64,000 bases of DNA from Azolla caroliniana (taxonomy: Eukaryota > Polypodiophyta): the NCBI GenBank assembly GCA_043228905.1, contig JBHGNT010000008.1, positions 14,694,001-14,758,000 of the forward strand, read 5' to 3'. Both the position numbers and the translations under genes were made by a program. A model generated the notes under the pieces. That model did no database searches. It was given only the letters and a program-made list of their open reading frames with translations, and had not been told where the DNA came from. The stretch's first letter is position 1. Every line of letters starts with the position of its first letter. Below, piece by piece: positions 12,446 to 22,134 of this stretch.

Positions 12446-13258
12446 TCATTGTTCACCCAAATTGTCCAAAATACTTTGTTCCAGAGTTTCCAATTGTTCT
12501 TCCGGTTGTGGTTGTTGCGGTTGTGCTTGTTGCTGCTGCTGTGGTTGCGGTTGGGACTGAGACTGCTCCGGCTTCTCTATAGGCGGCTGCTCCGTTTGTT
12601 TCTCTGACTCCGGCATCCCCGTTTGACTGCTTCCGGTCCGGTCTCCTTCTAGTAACGGTTCGTCATCACTGAGGTTGACCGTAACCGGTTCTCGTGCTTT
12701 CTCTTCCCGGATCCGGGACCTCTCGTAGCTTTCAAATTGGATCTGCGCCTCCAGCCTGTCGTCGTCCAGCTGAGCTACAAGTTGCCGGACTTGCCCTAGT
12801 TGGTCCTCTGCCAAGGCTTGAAAGTCTTCGGCCAGCTCATCTCTTATGCCGGTGAAGTCTTCGGAAGTCAGCATATAGCAATCATCTCCCTCCTTCCGCC
12901 GGTTCTCTACGTCGGCCCGGAGCAATTGGAGTTCCGCCGCGTTCGGGGCCCACTTGGTCCACCATTTGACGGAACCGTTGTCAATCAAGCTCTTGGTCTG
13001 GTTCAACCAGGCCCGCATGATATCCTGGATGCGACTTGCTCCCATTTGCGCTCTACTTTCCACAACTTGTCGTTCCTCCTTCAACTGCTTGATGAGATTA
13101 GCCGTATCCTCCGCCTGCTCTCTGTAGCGCGTCAGCTGCCCTTGATATGTTGTTTGCAGCCTTTGCAGTACCTCCGCCGCTCTTTCTTTTTCCGCCTGCT
13201 GTTGCCTGAGGAGCTCTGGTTGTGGTTGTTCCGGACAAGGCCTAACACAAGGTGTCAC
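12446..13258 (-). CDS. coiled-coil, Gln-rich gag-like protein (array unit 1)
   Basis: About 270 residues are open, beginning in the LTR/leader; the first codon of the open stretch is GTG, so the true start is unknown. Residues about 8-75 are rich in Gln, Glu and Arg with heptad-like spacing (coiled coil). The middle holds WWTKWAPNAAELQLLRADVE, and the C-terminal third is acidic and then PQPQQQQQ-rich. There is no zinc knuckle, protease or RT. By position (LTR, protein, LTR) I infer a capsid-like protein of a TR-GAG-type element, but I recognise no family by sequence. Confidence 0.55.
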   Translation of the reverse strand: MTPCVRPCPEQPQPELLRQQQAEKERAAEVLQRLQTTYQGQLTRYREQAEDTANLIKQLKEERQVVESRAQMGASRIQDIMRAWLNQTKSLIDNGSVKWWTKWAPNAAELQLLRADVENRRKEGDDCYMLTSEDFTGIRDELAEDFQALAEDQLGQVRQLVAQLDDDRLEAQIQFESYERSRIREEKAREPVTVNLSDDEPLLEGDRTGSSQTGMPESEKQTEQPPIEKPEQSQSQPQPQQQQQAQPQQPQPEEQLETLEQSILDNLGEQ

Positions 13259-13883
13259 AGAGACACTTCACCAAAGGGTGATTACGGCATAGGATTATGA
13301 CTCAACGATTACACCGACTTAAGTAGGTTACACGATTAGAGCGCTTTTGTTAATTACACGCGTAAGATATAACAGTAATTACAGAACGGAAATCAACACA
13401 GAAGTATAAACACCATACGCTCTATTAATTATCCGCTGCGATTACAATGGGGTCCGGGCCTTTAAATAAGTTTCCGGTCCGTAGTACAAAACGGTGCCTA
13501 TCGCACCTATTCGGGATCCGTCCGGATCTGGAACGGCATACCGTTTCCAGTCCGTCCGTCCGTCCATACTTGTTTTGTATGCCGTTCGGTACGCCCATAG
13601 CGCGCTATGGAGCTTTGTATTCCAGTCCGTCCGTCCATACTATGCTTATTTACAACCATACTTAATTAATTCCTTCACTCCGTATTTTGGACTCCTTGCC
13701 GGCCGGTAACACATGGCACGCCCGTGGGACAGTACCTTGTACGTCGAACCCTTCTCGGCCCCTTCATTGTTCACCCAAATTGTCCAAAATACTTTGTTCC
13801 AGAGTTTCCAATTGTTCTTCCGGTTGTGGTTGTTGCGGCTGTGCTTGTTGCTGCTGCTGTGGTTGAGGTTGGGACTGAGACTG

Positions 13884-14538
13884 CTAAGGCTTCTCTATAG
13901 GCGGCTGCTCCGTTTGTTTCTCTGACTCCGGCATCCCCGTTTGACTGCTTCCGGTCCGGTCTCCTTCCAGTAACGGTTCGTCATCACTGAGGTTGACCGT
14001 AACCGGTTCTCGTGCTTTCTCTTCCCGGATCCGGGACCTCTCGTAGCTTTCAAATTGGATCTGCGCCTCCAGCCTGTCGTCGTCCAGCTGAGCTACAAGT
14101 TGCCGGACTTGCCCTAGTTGGTCCTCTGCCAAGGCTTGAAAGTCTTCGGCCAGCTCATCTCTTATGTCAGTGAAGTCTTCGGAAGTCAGCATATAGCAAT
14201 CATCTCCCTCCTTCCGCCGCGTTCGGGGCCCACTTGGTCCACCATTTGACGGAACCGTTGTCAATCAAGCTCTTGGTCTGGTTCAACCAGGCCCGCATGA
14301 TATCCTGGATGCGACTTGCTCCCATTTGCGCTCTACTTTCCACAACTTGTTGTTCCTCCTTCAACTGCTTGATGAGATTAGCCGTATCCTCCGCCTTCTC
14401 TCTGTAGCGCGTCAGCTGCCCTTGATATGTTGTTTGCAGCCTTTGCAGTACCTCCGCCGCTCTTTCTTTTTCCGCCTGCTGTTGCCTGAGGAGCTCTGGT
14501 TGTGGTTGTTCCGGACAAGGCCTAACACAAGGTGTCAC
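13884..14538 (-). pseudogene. gag-like protein of array unit 2, broken by a 38-bp deletion
   Basis: Same protein as unit 1, but a 38-bp deletion at about 14218, between short CGCCG repeats, shifts the frame, so the N-terminal part (14538-14200) and the C-terminal part (14264-13884) are in different frames. A further stop (TCC to TAA change region near 13884) cuts the Gln-rich tail. The 38-bp loss explains the 1280-bp spacing of this unit. Confidence 0.75.
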
Positions 14539-15043
14539 GGAGACACTTCACCAAAGGGTGATTACGGCATAGGATTATGACTCAACGATTACACCGACTT
14601 AAGTAGGTTACACGATTAGAGCGCTTTTGGTAATTACACGCGTAAGATATAACAGTAATTACAGAACGGAAATCAACACAGAAGTATAAACACCATACGC
14701 TCTATTAATTATCCGCTGCGATTACAATGGGGTCCGGGCCTTTAAATAGGTTTCCGGTCCGTAGTACAAAACGGTGCCTATCGCACCTATTCGGGATCCG
14801 TCCGGATCTGGAACGGCATACCGTTTCCAGTCCGTCCGTCCGTCCATACTTGTTTTGTATGCCGTTCGGTACGCCCATAGCGCGCTATGGAGCTTTGTAT
14901 TCCAGTCCGTCCGTCCATACTATGCTTATTTACAACCATACTTAATTAATTCCTTCACTCCGTATTTTGGACTCCTTGCCGGCCGGTAACACATGGCACG
15001 CCCGTGGGACAGTACCTTGTACGTCGAACCCTTCTCGGCCCCT

Positions 15044-15856
15044 TCATTGTTCACCCAAATTGTCCAAAATACTTTGTTCCAGAGTTTCCAATTGTTCTTC
15101 CGGTTGTGGTTGTTGCGGCTGTGCTTGTTGCTGCTGCTGTGGTTGCGGTTGGGACTGAGACTGCTCCGGCTTCTCTATAGGCGGCTGCTCCGTTTGTTTC
15201 TCTGACTCCGGCATCCCCGTTTGACTGCTTCCGGTCCGGTCTCCTTCCAGTAACGGTTCGTCATCACTGAGGTTGACCGTAACCGGTTCTCGTGCTTTCT
15301 CTTCCCGGATCCGGGACCTCTCGTAGCTTTCAAATTGGATCTGCGCCTCCAGCCTGTCGTCGTCCAGCTGAGCTACAAGTTGCCGGACTTGCCCTAGTTG
15401 GTCCTCTGCCAAGGCTTGAAAGTCTTCGGCCAGCTCATCTCTTATGCCGGTGAAGTCTTCGGAAGTCAGCATATAGCAATCATCTCCCTCCTTCCGCCGG
15501 TTCTCTACGTCGGCCCGGAGCAATTGGAGTTCCGCCGCGTTCGGGGCCCACTTGGTCCACCATTTGACGGAACCGTTGTCAATCAAGCTCTTGGTCTGGT
15601 TCAACCAGGCCCGCATGATATCCTGGATGCCACTTGCTCCCATTTGCGCTCTACTTTCCACAACTTGTCGTTCCTCCTTCAACTGCTTGATGAGATTAGC
15701 CGTATCCTCCGCCTGCTCTCTGTAGCGCGTCAGCTGCCCTTGATATGTTGTTTGCAGCCTTTGCAGTACCTCCGCCGCTCTTTCTTTTTCCGCCTGCTGT
15801 TGCCTGAGGAGCTCTGGTTGTGGTTGTTCCGGACAAGGCCTAACACAAGGTGTCAC
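15044..15856 (-). CDS. coiled-coil, Gln-rich gag-like protein (array unit 3)
   Basis: Intact 270-residue copy, almost identical to unit 1 (one visible change: Arg to Gly in QMGASRIQD). The fact that units 1 and 3 stay open over their whole length, while the surrounding retroelements are full of stops, shows that the array is recent. Confidence 0.55.
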   Translation of the reverse strand: MTPCVRPCPEQPQPELLRQQQAEKERAAEVLQRLQTTYQGQLTRYREQAEDTANLIKQLKEERQVVESRAQMGASGIQDIMRAWLNQTKSLIDNGSVKWWTKWAPNAAELQLLRADVENRRKEGDDCYMLTSEDFTGIRDELAEDFQALAEDQLGQVRQLVAQLDDDRLEAQIQFESYERSRIREEKAREPVTVNLSDDEPLLEGDRTGSSQTGMPESEKQTEQPPIEKPEQSQSQPQPQQQQQAQPQQPQPEEQLETLEQSILDNLGEQ

Positions 15857-16361
15857 GGAGACACTTCACCAAAGGGTGATTACAGCATAGGATTATGACT
15901 CAACGATTACACCGACTTAAGTAGGTTACACGATTAGAGCGCTTTTGTTAATTACACGCGTAAGATATAACAGTAATTACAGAACGGAAATCAACACAGA
16001 AGTATAAACACCATACGCTCTATTAATTATCCGCTGCGATTACAATGGGGTCCGGGCCTTTAAATAGGTTTCCGGTCCGTAGTACAAAACGGTGCCTATC
16101 GCACCTATTCGGGATCCGTCCGGATCTGGAACGGCATACCGTTTCCAGTCCGTCCGTCCGTCCATACTTGTTTTGTATGCCGTTCGGTACGCCCATAGCG
16201 CGCTATGGAGCTTTGTATTCCAGTCCGTCCGTCCATACTATGCTTATTTACAACCATACTTAATTAATTCCTTCACTCCGTATTTTGGACTCCTTGCCGG
16301 CCGGTAACACATGGCACGCCCGTGGGACAGTACCTTGTACGTCGAACCCTTCTCGGCCCCT

Positions 16362-17174
16362 TCATTGTTCACCCAAATTGTCCAAAATACTTTGTTCCAG
16401 AGTTTCCAATTGTTCTTCCGGTTGTGGTTGTTGCGGCTGTGCTTGTTGCTGCTGCTGTGGTTGCGGTTGGGACTGAGACTGCTCCGGCTTCTCTATAGGC
16501 GGCTGCTCCGTTTGTTTCTCTGACTCCGGCATCCCCGTTTGACTGCTTCCGGTCCGGTCTCCTTCCAGTAACGGTTCGTCATCACTGAGGTTGACCGTAA
16601 CCGGTTCTCATGCTTTCTCTTCCCGGATCCGGGACCTCTCGTAGCTTTCAAATTGGATCTGCGCCTCCAGCCTGTCGTCGTCCAGCTGAGCTACAAGTTG
16701 CCGGACTTGCCCTAGTTGGTCCTCTGCCAAGGCTTGAAAGTCTTCGGCCAGCTCATCTCTTATGCCGGTGAAGTCTTCGGAAGTCAGCATATAGCAATCA
16801 TCTCCCTCCTTCCGCCGGTTCTCTACGTCGGCCCGGAGCAATTGGAGTTCCGCCGCGTTCGGGGCCCACTTGGTCCACCATTTGACGGAACCGTTGTCAA
16901 TCAAGCTCTTGGTCTGGTTCAACCAGGCCCGCATGATATCCTGGATGCCACTTGCTCCCATTTGCGCTCTACTTTCCACAACTTGTCGTTCCTCCTTCAA
17001 CTGCTTGATGAGATTAGCCGTATCCTCCGCCTGCTCTCTGTAGCGCGTCAGCTGCCCTTGATATGTTGTTTGCAGCCTTTGCAGTACCTCCGCCGCTCTT
17101 TCTTTTTCCGCCTGCTGTTGCCTGAGGAGCTCTGGTTGTGGTTGTTCCGGACAAGGCCTAACACAAGGTGTCAC
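16362..17174 (-). pseudogene. gag-like protein of array unit 4, with one nonsense change
   Basis: The same frame as units 1 and 3, stopped at 16605-16607 where CGA has become TGA (a CpG transition) in the sequence EEKAREPV. The frame continues normally beyond the stop. Confidence 0.75.
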
Positions 17175-18020
17175 AGAGACACTTCACCAAAGGGTGATTA
17201 CGGCAGAGGATTATGACTCAACGATTACACCGACTTAAGTAGGTTACACGATTAGAGCGCTTTTGTTAATTACACGCGTAAGATATAACAGTAATTACAG
17301 AACGGAAATCAACACAGAAGTATAAACACCATACGCTCTATTAATTATCCGCTGCGATTACAATGGGGTCTGGGCCTTTAAATAGGTTTCCGGTCCGTAG
17401 TACAAAACGGTGCCTATCGCACCTATTCGGGATCCGTCCGGATCTGGAACAGCATACCGTTTCCAGTCCGTCCGTCCGTCCATACTTGTTTTGTATGCCG
17501 TTCGGTACGCCCATAGCGTGCTATGGAGCTTTGTATTCCAGTCCGTCCGTCCATACTATGCTTATTTACAACCATACTTAATTAATTCCTTCACTCCGTA
17601 TTTTGGACTCCTTGCCGGCCGGTAACAATAATTTTCGTCTTCTTCCTCGTTCACGCTATTTTTAGAAGCTTTTTATCTCCTATTTTTAGCTGAGACCCAA
17701 CGACGTTATAATCGTCATATCTCCCCCATCATAGCTCCAAATTTAGTGATTTAAAAATCTACAGATAGCTCTCTTTACAAGCTTTCTAACACATATTTAA
17801 ACATAATATTTGGGTCACACAAGAAGGAGTTATGACCATTCCTTTTGTTACGGTTTTTATGGTCCGGTTTTTCTCTTTTTTGCTTTTCTTTTGGTCTCTT
17901 ACTTTTACTTTTGACTTCTTCCTAAGGTCTTGGTTCGTGTTCTTAGCCTCCAAATATGAATTATCCATACTTTATATTCTGCTAATGTTCAATGACTTAG
18001 ATTCTAAAAACACTTTCACA

Positions 18021-18193
18021 GTAAGCAATCTGGAACCGGTCGGAAAGCAAACAGGAACCGGGCGGTAAGCAATCCGGAACTGGTCGGGAATCAAACCAGA
18101 ACCGGTCGGTAAGCAATCCGGAACTGGCGGGTAAGCAATCTGGAACCGGCCGATAAGCAAACTGGAACCGGTCGAGAAGCAAACCGGAACCAA
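18021..18193 (+). repeat. 22-bp minisatellite, right part
   Basis: About eight further copies of the 22-bp unit (for example GGTCGGTAAGCAATCCGGAACT), continuing the array at 7442-7612 in the same orientation. The boundaries to the C-family LTRs read GGTAAA on the left and GTAAGC on the right, so the LTR elements sit within a GTAAGC-type repeat unit; a 5-bp target duplication GTAA(A/G) is possible but not exact. Confidence 0.88.
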
Positions 18194-18603
18194 GCAAATC
18201 GACAATCGGATGGTGTCGGAAACCAGGCGGATCCGAGAACCGGCATTCGGATGAAACCAGTGATCAAGTGGAACCGGCGACCGGACAAGGCTGGACGCAG
18301 ACCAGACGGATTGGATGGGCGGCGATTTAGACGGACGGATGATAGGATCATGTGGCTAATTAAAGTAAAGTAAAGAAAACTAAAGTAAAGGTCATGTGGA
18401 TGGTCGCATGCAACTAAAAGAAAAAGGCATGCAACTAAAAATGGATGCAACTAAACGTAGAGGCCATGCAACTAAAAGTGGACTTGCAAAGTAACATTGA
18501 AGGCTATGATCAACGGAGAACTCCATATAGAATTCCATTGTTTTCCTACACTCATCCTCTCTCTCCATTATTTTTCTTTTCCTTCTCGGTTCTCTTATCT
18601 CAC
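18194..18603 (+). other. non-coding stretch with GCATGCAACTAAAAG repeats
   Basis: No gene seen. From about 18404 to 18480 the text GCATGCAACTAAAA recurs four or five times with changes, preceded by TAAAGTAAAG runs at 18360-18390. It may be part of a degenerate LTR or untranslated region. Confidence 0.5.
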
Positions 18604-18785
18604 GGAGCCATATCTTTCATAAACCCTAATTTTCCCTACGGAAGCCATAACACTCAAAAACCCTAATTTTCCCTACAGAAGCCATATCTCTCATAAACCC
18701 TAATTTTCCCTACGGAAGCCATAACACTCAAAATTCCTAATTTTCCGTACGGAAGCCATATCTCTCAAAACCCCTAAATTTTCTT
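18604..18785 (+). repeat. 38-bp tandem repeat containing AAACCCTAA
   Basis: Four to five copies of a unit of the form AACCCTAATTTTCCCTACGG followed by AAGCCATATCTCTCATA. Each copy contains one CCCTAA hexamer, but the repeat is a 38-bp minisatellite and not a telomere tract. Confidence 0.8.
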
Positions 18786-19343
18786 TTCTATTAATCTCAG
18801 TAAACCTAAAACTTTTGAATCCCAATCTTGGGACATAATGTAATTTCTTTTCTTTTGTTAATGAAAATTATTAAATTTCTTATTTTCGTTAATTGTTAAA
18901 AATATAAAAGCACGAATGTGATGTCCTCTGGTCGAAGGCCCTGGGGTCCTGCCTCAATTTCACATATCCTCGTCGTATTTTCGCAACGGCATGCATGCCT
19001 GTTGCGTGCATGTGATACACTTGAGCATGTATGTACACATGCATGTGCCAAGTGTGAATAATACAATGGAGCAATTATGCTCATGATGCTAGCTTAATGC
19101 TACAAGGAACAATCATGCATATAACTGTATATTGGACATGTTGGTTAACATATAACACTCGATTATAACACAAGAGGTCACGAGTTCAAACCTTGAGATG
19201 ACTGTTGTCATGTTTGTGACATTATCCCCCATGTTTAGCACAAGCTTGTGTGAATAACGAAGATGGAAATCATGAACTGCCTCGGTTGCATTCGTCAAAT
19301 GGTGGTTAGGTTCCCAAGTAGCTTCAGATATCAGGTGTCCTTT
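18786..19343 (+). other. non-coding stretch with a hairpin and a tRNA-like segment
   Basis: No coding evidence. At 19012-19049 an imperfect inverted repeat (ACACTTGAGCATGTATGT with its near-complement) could form a hairpin. At about 19136-19197 a segment with TTGGTTAACATATAACAC and GAGTTCAAACC resembles the A and B boxes of a tRNA, so it may be a decayed tRNA-derived sequence. Confidence 0.4.
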
Positions 19344-19571
19344 CTAGCGTACTAGATAATGAAGTTTTTGAGGTAGAAGCTTGGAGTCGAGGATTTCTTC
19401 AATTTCATACTCATTGCCAAACTCCAAAGCGGTGGGTTGTGGTCGAGCGGGTTGTCGTCCGGAAAGTACAGAGGGATGGTAAACCTCCAAAAGAGATACA
19501 TGAAAAACATCATGGACATGATAATGCAGAAGGGGCGCAATTTTATGCAATCTAGCTTTGCACATGGACTA
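19344..19571 (-). pseudogene. Ty3/gypsy integrase C-terminus with chromodomain-like end (fragment)
   Basis: The minus strand reads HDVFHVSLLEVYHPSVL, then EFGNEYEIEEILDSKLLPQ and KLHYLVR. This matches the C-terminus of chromovirus Ty3/gypsy integrases, in which a HVSLL motif precedes a chromodomain (EYEVEKIL...YLVKW). It is joined directly to a copia RT fragment at about 19571, so the junction is a rearrangement or nested truncation. Confidence 0.7.
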
Positions 19572-20524
19572 GAGTCCGGATGAAGCTTCTGGTTCCCGTC
19601 TAGGGTGTGGAGACAGGTCGGCATTCCATCATGCCGAACTTGTACAACATATTCAACACATAATGGCGTTGTGAGAGCAATATACCGTTGGGGGTTTGGA
19701 CCACCTCGATCCCAAGGAAATAATGAAGGTCTCGTACATCCTTCATCTCAAATGCGTCCGACAGCTGGGATTTCAAACGATCGATTTCATTGAATCCGGG
19801 TCCGGTGATGACTAAATCATCTACATACAGCAAGATGCACACTGAACTGTTTGGACCATTCCGGATGAATAATGAAGAGTCGGACTTTGAGGCTGCAAAC
19901 CACATCTTACGCAACTGGTGCGTGATCTTCGCATTCCAAGCTCGGAGGGCTTGCTTCAGACTGTAAAGCGACTTCTTGAGCCGGCTGACGCATTTCTGCC
20001 ACCTTAGTCATGTACGCATAGTGATGCGGCATGTACTCATTGTACCCATACCTCATTATGGGATTCTTCTGGCGGGTTGACTGGCGTAACTTGTCATTAC
20101 CCAGTTTGAGGCCCTTCTTGGCCGATTCGAACTTCATTTCTGAAGATCCGCCTCCTTCCTTCCCGGAGTTAGATTCTCTCCGATCTGACTCTTCATTGCC
20201 AGTATCGTGTTCTAGCATCTTCGTCTTCCCCTTCTCTTTGCGCGTGAACCGTCAGCACGGCAAAGTCTCCACTACTCGCCAGGTCTTCATCCGACTGGTC
20301 ATCCCGACTCAGCCGCTCATTCGGCCCACTTAGCTGGAATGAGATCAGACTCTCATCTAGAGTACCGAAGTCTTCATCTTCTACTTGAACCTCTCCGGGT
20401 TCACTAGCCTCATCTTCCGAAACCGGGTTGGAGTTGGAAGTTGGAGTCGGTAGAGAGTGCCATAATGCCGACTCTTCAAACTTGACATCTCGACTTAATC
20501 GGACCTGCTTAGTCCAAGGGTTAG
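19572..20524 (-). pseudogene. copia RT and integrase-RT linker (fragment, other family)
   Basis: From right to left the minus strand carries an integrase-RT linker (VKFEESALWH just inside 20524, then acidic and Ser-rich text), an RT stretch with KKSLYSLKQA near 19980, and CILLYVDDLVITG (about 19850-19800) with the RT active-site YVDD. It ends in VSTPLDGNQKL. It is diverged from the other copias in the window. At its right edge it is cut by the TGTTGGG start of the copia LTR at 20525. Confidence 0.75.
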
Positions 20525-21027
20525 TGTTGGGAAATTGATCTCTCTAGATGGGATCTGGTGATGAATAAAGAGAACCCCGTGAGAACCGGAAGAGATCCAG
20601 AAACTGGAGGAGAGCCGGTGAGAACTGGAAATTAAGACATATTTCTAAATATGTTTTGAGTAAGCCTATTGACGCTATATTTGTAAATAGCCCTAAGTTC
20701 ATATAAGTATAAATATGACTTAGGGCAATCACTTTGGTAGTGAGAGTGTGTGAAGTATAGTTGTTGTAACTGTTGTACAGAAGAGAGCGATAGAGAGGGG
20801 GAGAGAGAGACATAGAGCGAACTTGGTTGTAACTGCCGGTTGGCGAAGAAACCGAGCTCGAGGTCATTGCCTACGAGTCTCTGATTGTACCCCTTCTCTT
20901 CATAGTGATAGTTCGGAGTTTGTAGGCTCCAGTGGTTTTTCCCTATTAGGGTTTTCCACGTAAACATCTTGTGTTCACTCTTTAGTTCTTATTTCTATGT
21001 TCTCCTTTCTCATCGAAGTGTTCAAGA
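20525..21027 (+). repeat. 5' LTR of copia copy E, interrupted by the Penelope-like element
   Basis: Starts TGTTGGGAAATTG and aligns with the inverted LTR at 36769-37284 through GTGTTCAAGA. The last few bases (TCCTCATCA, 26599-26607) lie beyond the Penelope-like element. Compared with the 36769-37284 LTR, about 30 bp are missing at the insertion point. A TATAAATATGACTTAGGGC promoter-like segment lies near 20710. Confidence 0.82.
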
Positions 21028-21353
21028 CTTTTTTAAGATTGCTTAAAGTGTGCGACACTTCATCGGGGGTTGTTTGGGGTGGACTCAAGTTTAGATCTTA
21101 TTTGTATGTCTAAACATAAGTAGTGATATAGTTTTAGAAGAATAGAAAAGTGAGGGCGTGGGTGGGGGTTAGGGGAGTGTAGCTTATTGAAGTTATCAAA
21201 AGTATTTAAACCTAATCAAAGCTTTTAGAACATATTAAAGATCATTGGGATAACTTAAGTTATTAGACACCAATAAAGTACTATTAAAACACCAATATAG
21301 AGTATTATTAAAACGGGACCACACGCTTAGATGAACGGGACTTGTTTAAACAC
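21028..21353 (-). repeat. left pseudo-LTR of the PLE (3' end)
   Basis: 326 bp, nearly identical to 26273-26598 (three or four differences seen, such as GTGCGACAC against GTGTGGCAC). It marks the 3' end of the full-length copy on the minus strand. Confidence 0.9.
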
Positions 21354-22134
21354 ACGCTTAAGCAAACACTTAAAAGAAAGATTATTATAAAAAAATAAAA
21401 ATAAAAATAGAAAAGAGAGATTGAGATTAAAAAATGATTATGGTTAAGAAGGGATTATGATTAAGGGGGAAGGGGTTGCTAAACAAAGTACTTAAACGAA
21501 TGTTTAAACAAATATTTAGATAAGAAAACACTTGGGCAAACACTTAACGCAAGGTTATGATTAAAAGAGAAGGGAGGGATTATGGTTAAAGAAAAGGGGT
21601 CATGGTTGAGAAGAGAATGATTATGATTAAGAGAGGAGAATACTTAAACAAATGTTTAAACAAAAAGTTAAACCTAAAAATGATTGAACAAGTACTTAAA
21701 AAAAAGGGGTTAAACAAGTACGTAATAAAAATGATTATTAAACAAGTACTTAATAGCAAATGATTAAATAAATACTTAAAAACTTAAGACAAAAAAATTT
21801 GATGAAAAAGTGATTAAACAAGTACTTAATAAAAATTTATTAAATAAGTACCTAAGAACTTAAGACAAAAAATTAGATAGGAGCAACACATAGAAGGAAA
21901 GAAAGTTTTACTATCATAAGGCAACGATCGGCAAATGCATTTCGCCTCGATGGAGGCTCTTCAGTGCCCGATGTACAAATGATGAAAACTAAGCCTACTA
22001 GCTTGCTCTTTTTATAGGGAGAGGGAGGAGAGTCCTTTATATGTGGGACATACAAAAGTGTGTACAAAGGGAAGGTAAAAGAGTGTACATAAGACTTTAG
22101 GTGGGGGTTAAGAGGGGTGAGAGTACATAAAAAA
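21354..22134 (-). other. 3' untranslated region of the PLE with AAACAAGTACTTAA repeats
   Basis: About 780 bp, AT-rich. Between 21340 and 21860 the motif AAACAAGTACTTAA and variants (AAACACTTAA, AAACGAATGTTTAAAC) recur at least ten times. The part next to ORF2 contains the hammerhead fold. The minus-strand open frame at 22067-21873 is not a credible protein and lacks GIY-YIG residues. Confidence 0.65.
21927..21972 (-). ncRNA. hammerhead ribozyme, type I with a minimal helix III (predicted)
   Basis: On the minus strand: helix I strand AUCGGGCA, core CUGAAGA, helix II GCCUC-CAUC-GAGGC (5 bp, 4-nt loop), core GAAA, a tiny helix III AU-GC-AU, U at the cleavage position, then helix I strand UGCCGAU. 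Helix I pairs over seven base pairs with one bulged G. The conserved nucleotides CUGANGA, GAAA and the UH cleavage site are present; predicted cleavage is between 21934 and 21933. Hammerheads with very short helix III are known from Penelope-like elements, where they are thought to process element RNA. It lies about 160 nt after the ORF2 stop. Confidence 0.85.

Larger units (their letters stand above)
11900..17627 (-). mobile_element. tandem array of a small gag-only LTR element (5 LTRs, 4 internal units)
   Basis: Read on the minus strand the block starts TGTTACCGGCCGG (17627), ends GAGAACAACA (11900), and is flanked by ATAAT on both sides (11895-11899, 17628-17632): one insertion with a 5-bp target duplication. 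Inside, the LTR-like segment ends at 12393, 13711, 14991, 16309 and 17627, giving periods of 1318, 1280, 1318 and 1318 bp. Each unit is an LTR of roughly 490 bp plus an internal region of roughly 830 bp encoding a coiled-coil, Gln-rich protein. The copies differ at only a few sites. Unequal recombination between LTRs, or insertion of a concatemer, would give this layout. The 1280-bp unit has a 38-bp deletion between short CGCCG repeats. Confidence 0.85.
11507..18020 (-). repeat. inverted LTR of the C family, split by the tandem array
   Basis: Minus-strand LTR (starts TGTGAAAGTG at 18020, ends CGCCTCATCA at 11532) plus about 25 bp of internal leader (11507-11531). It is interrupted between 11899 and 17633 by the array described next; removing the array and one ATAAT copy gives a 756-bp LTR, matching the 758-bp left LTR of copy C. 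Its right flank (GTAAGCAATC...) is the resumed 22-bp minisatellite. Copy C and this LTR lie tail to tail. Confidence 0.82.

Noticed and set aside
12129-17625. Repeated plus-strand open frames in the tandem array (for example 166-residue frames at 12800, 15398 and 16716)
   Set aside because: They are antisense shadows of the minus-strand coding region and LTR; they lack domain content and repeat only because the DNA repeats.
18604-18785. Telomeric repeat array (CCCTAA text)
   Set aside because: Only one CCCTAA per 38-bp unit; the period is not 7 bp.
19012-19049. MITE or terminator hairpin
   Set aside because: Imperfect inverted repeat without target duplications or defined ends; recorded only as a hairpin.
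21873-22067. Possible GIY-YIG endonuclease remnant downstream of PLE ORF2 (text VFIICTSG on the minus strand)
   Set aside because: No GIY or YIG and no conserved Arg/Glu; the segment overlaps the hammerhead fold, which explains its conservation better.
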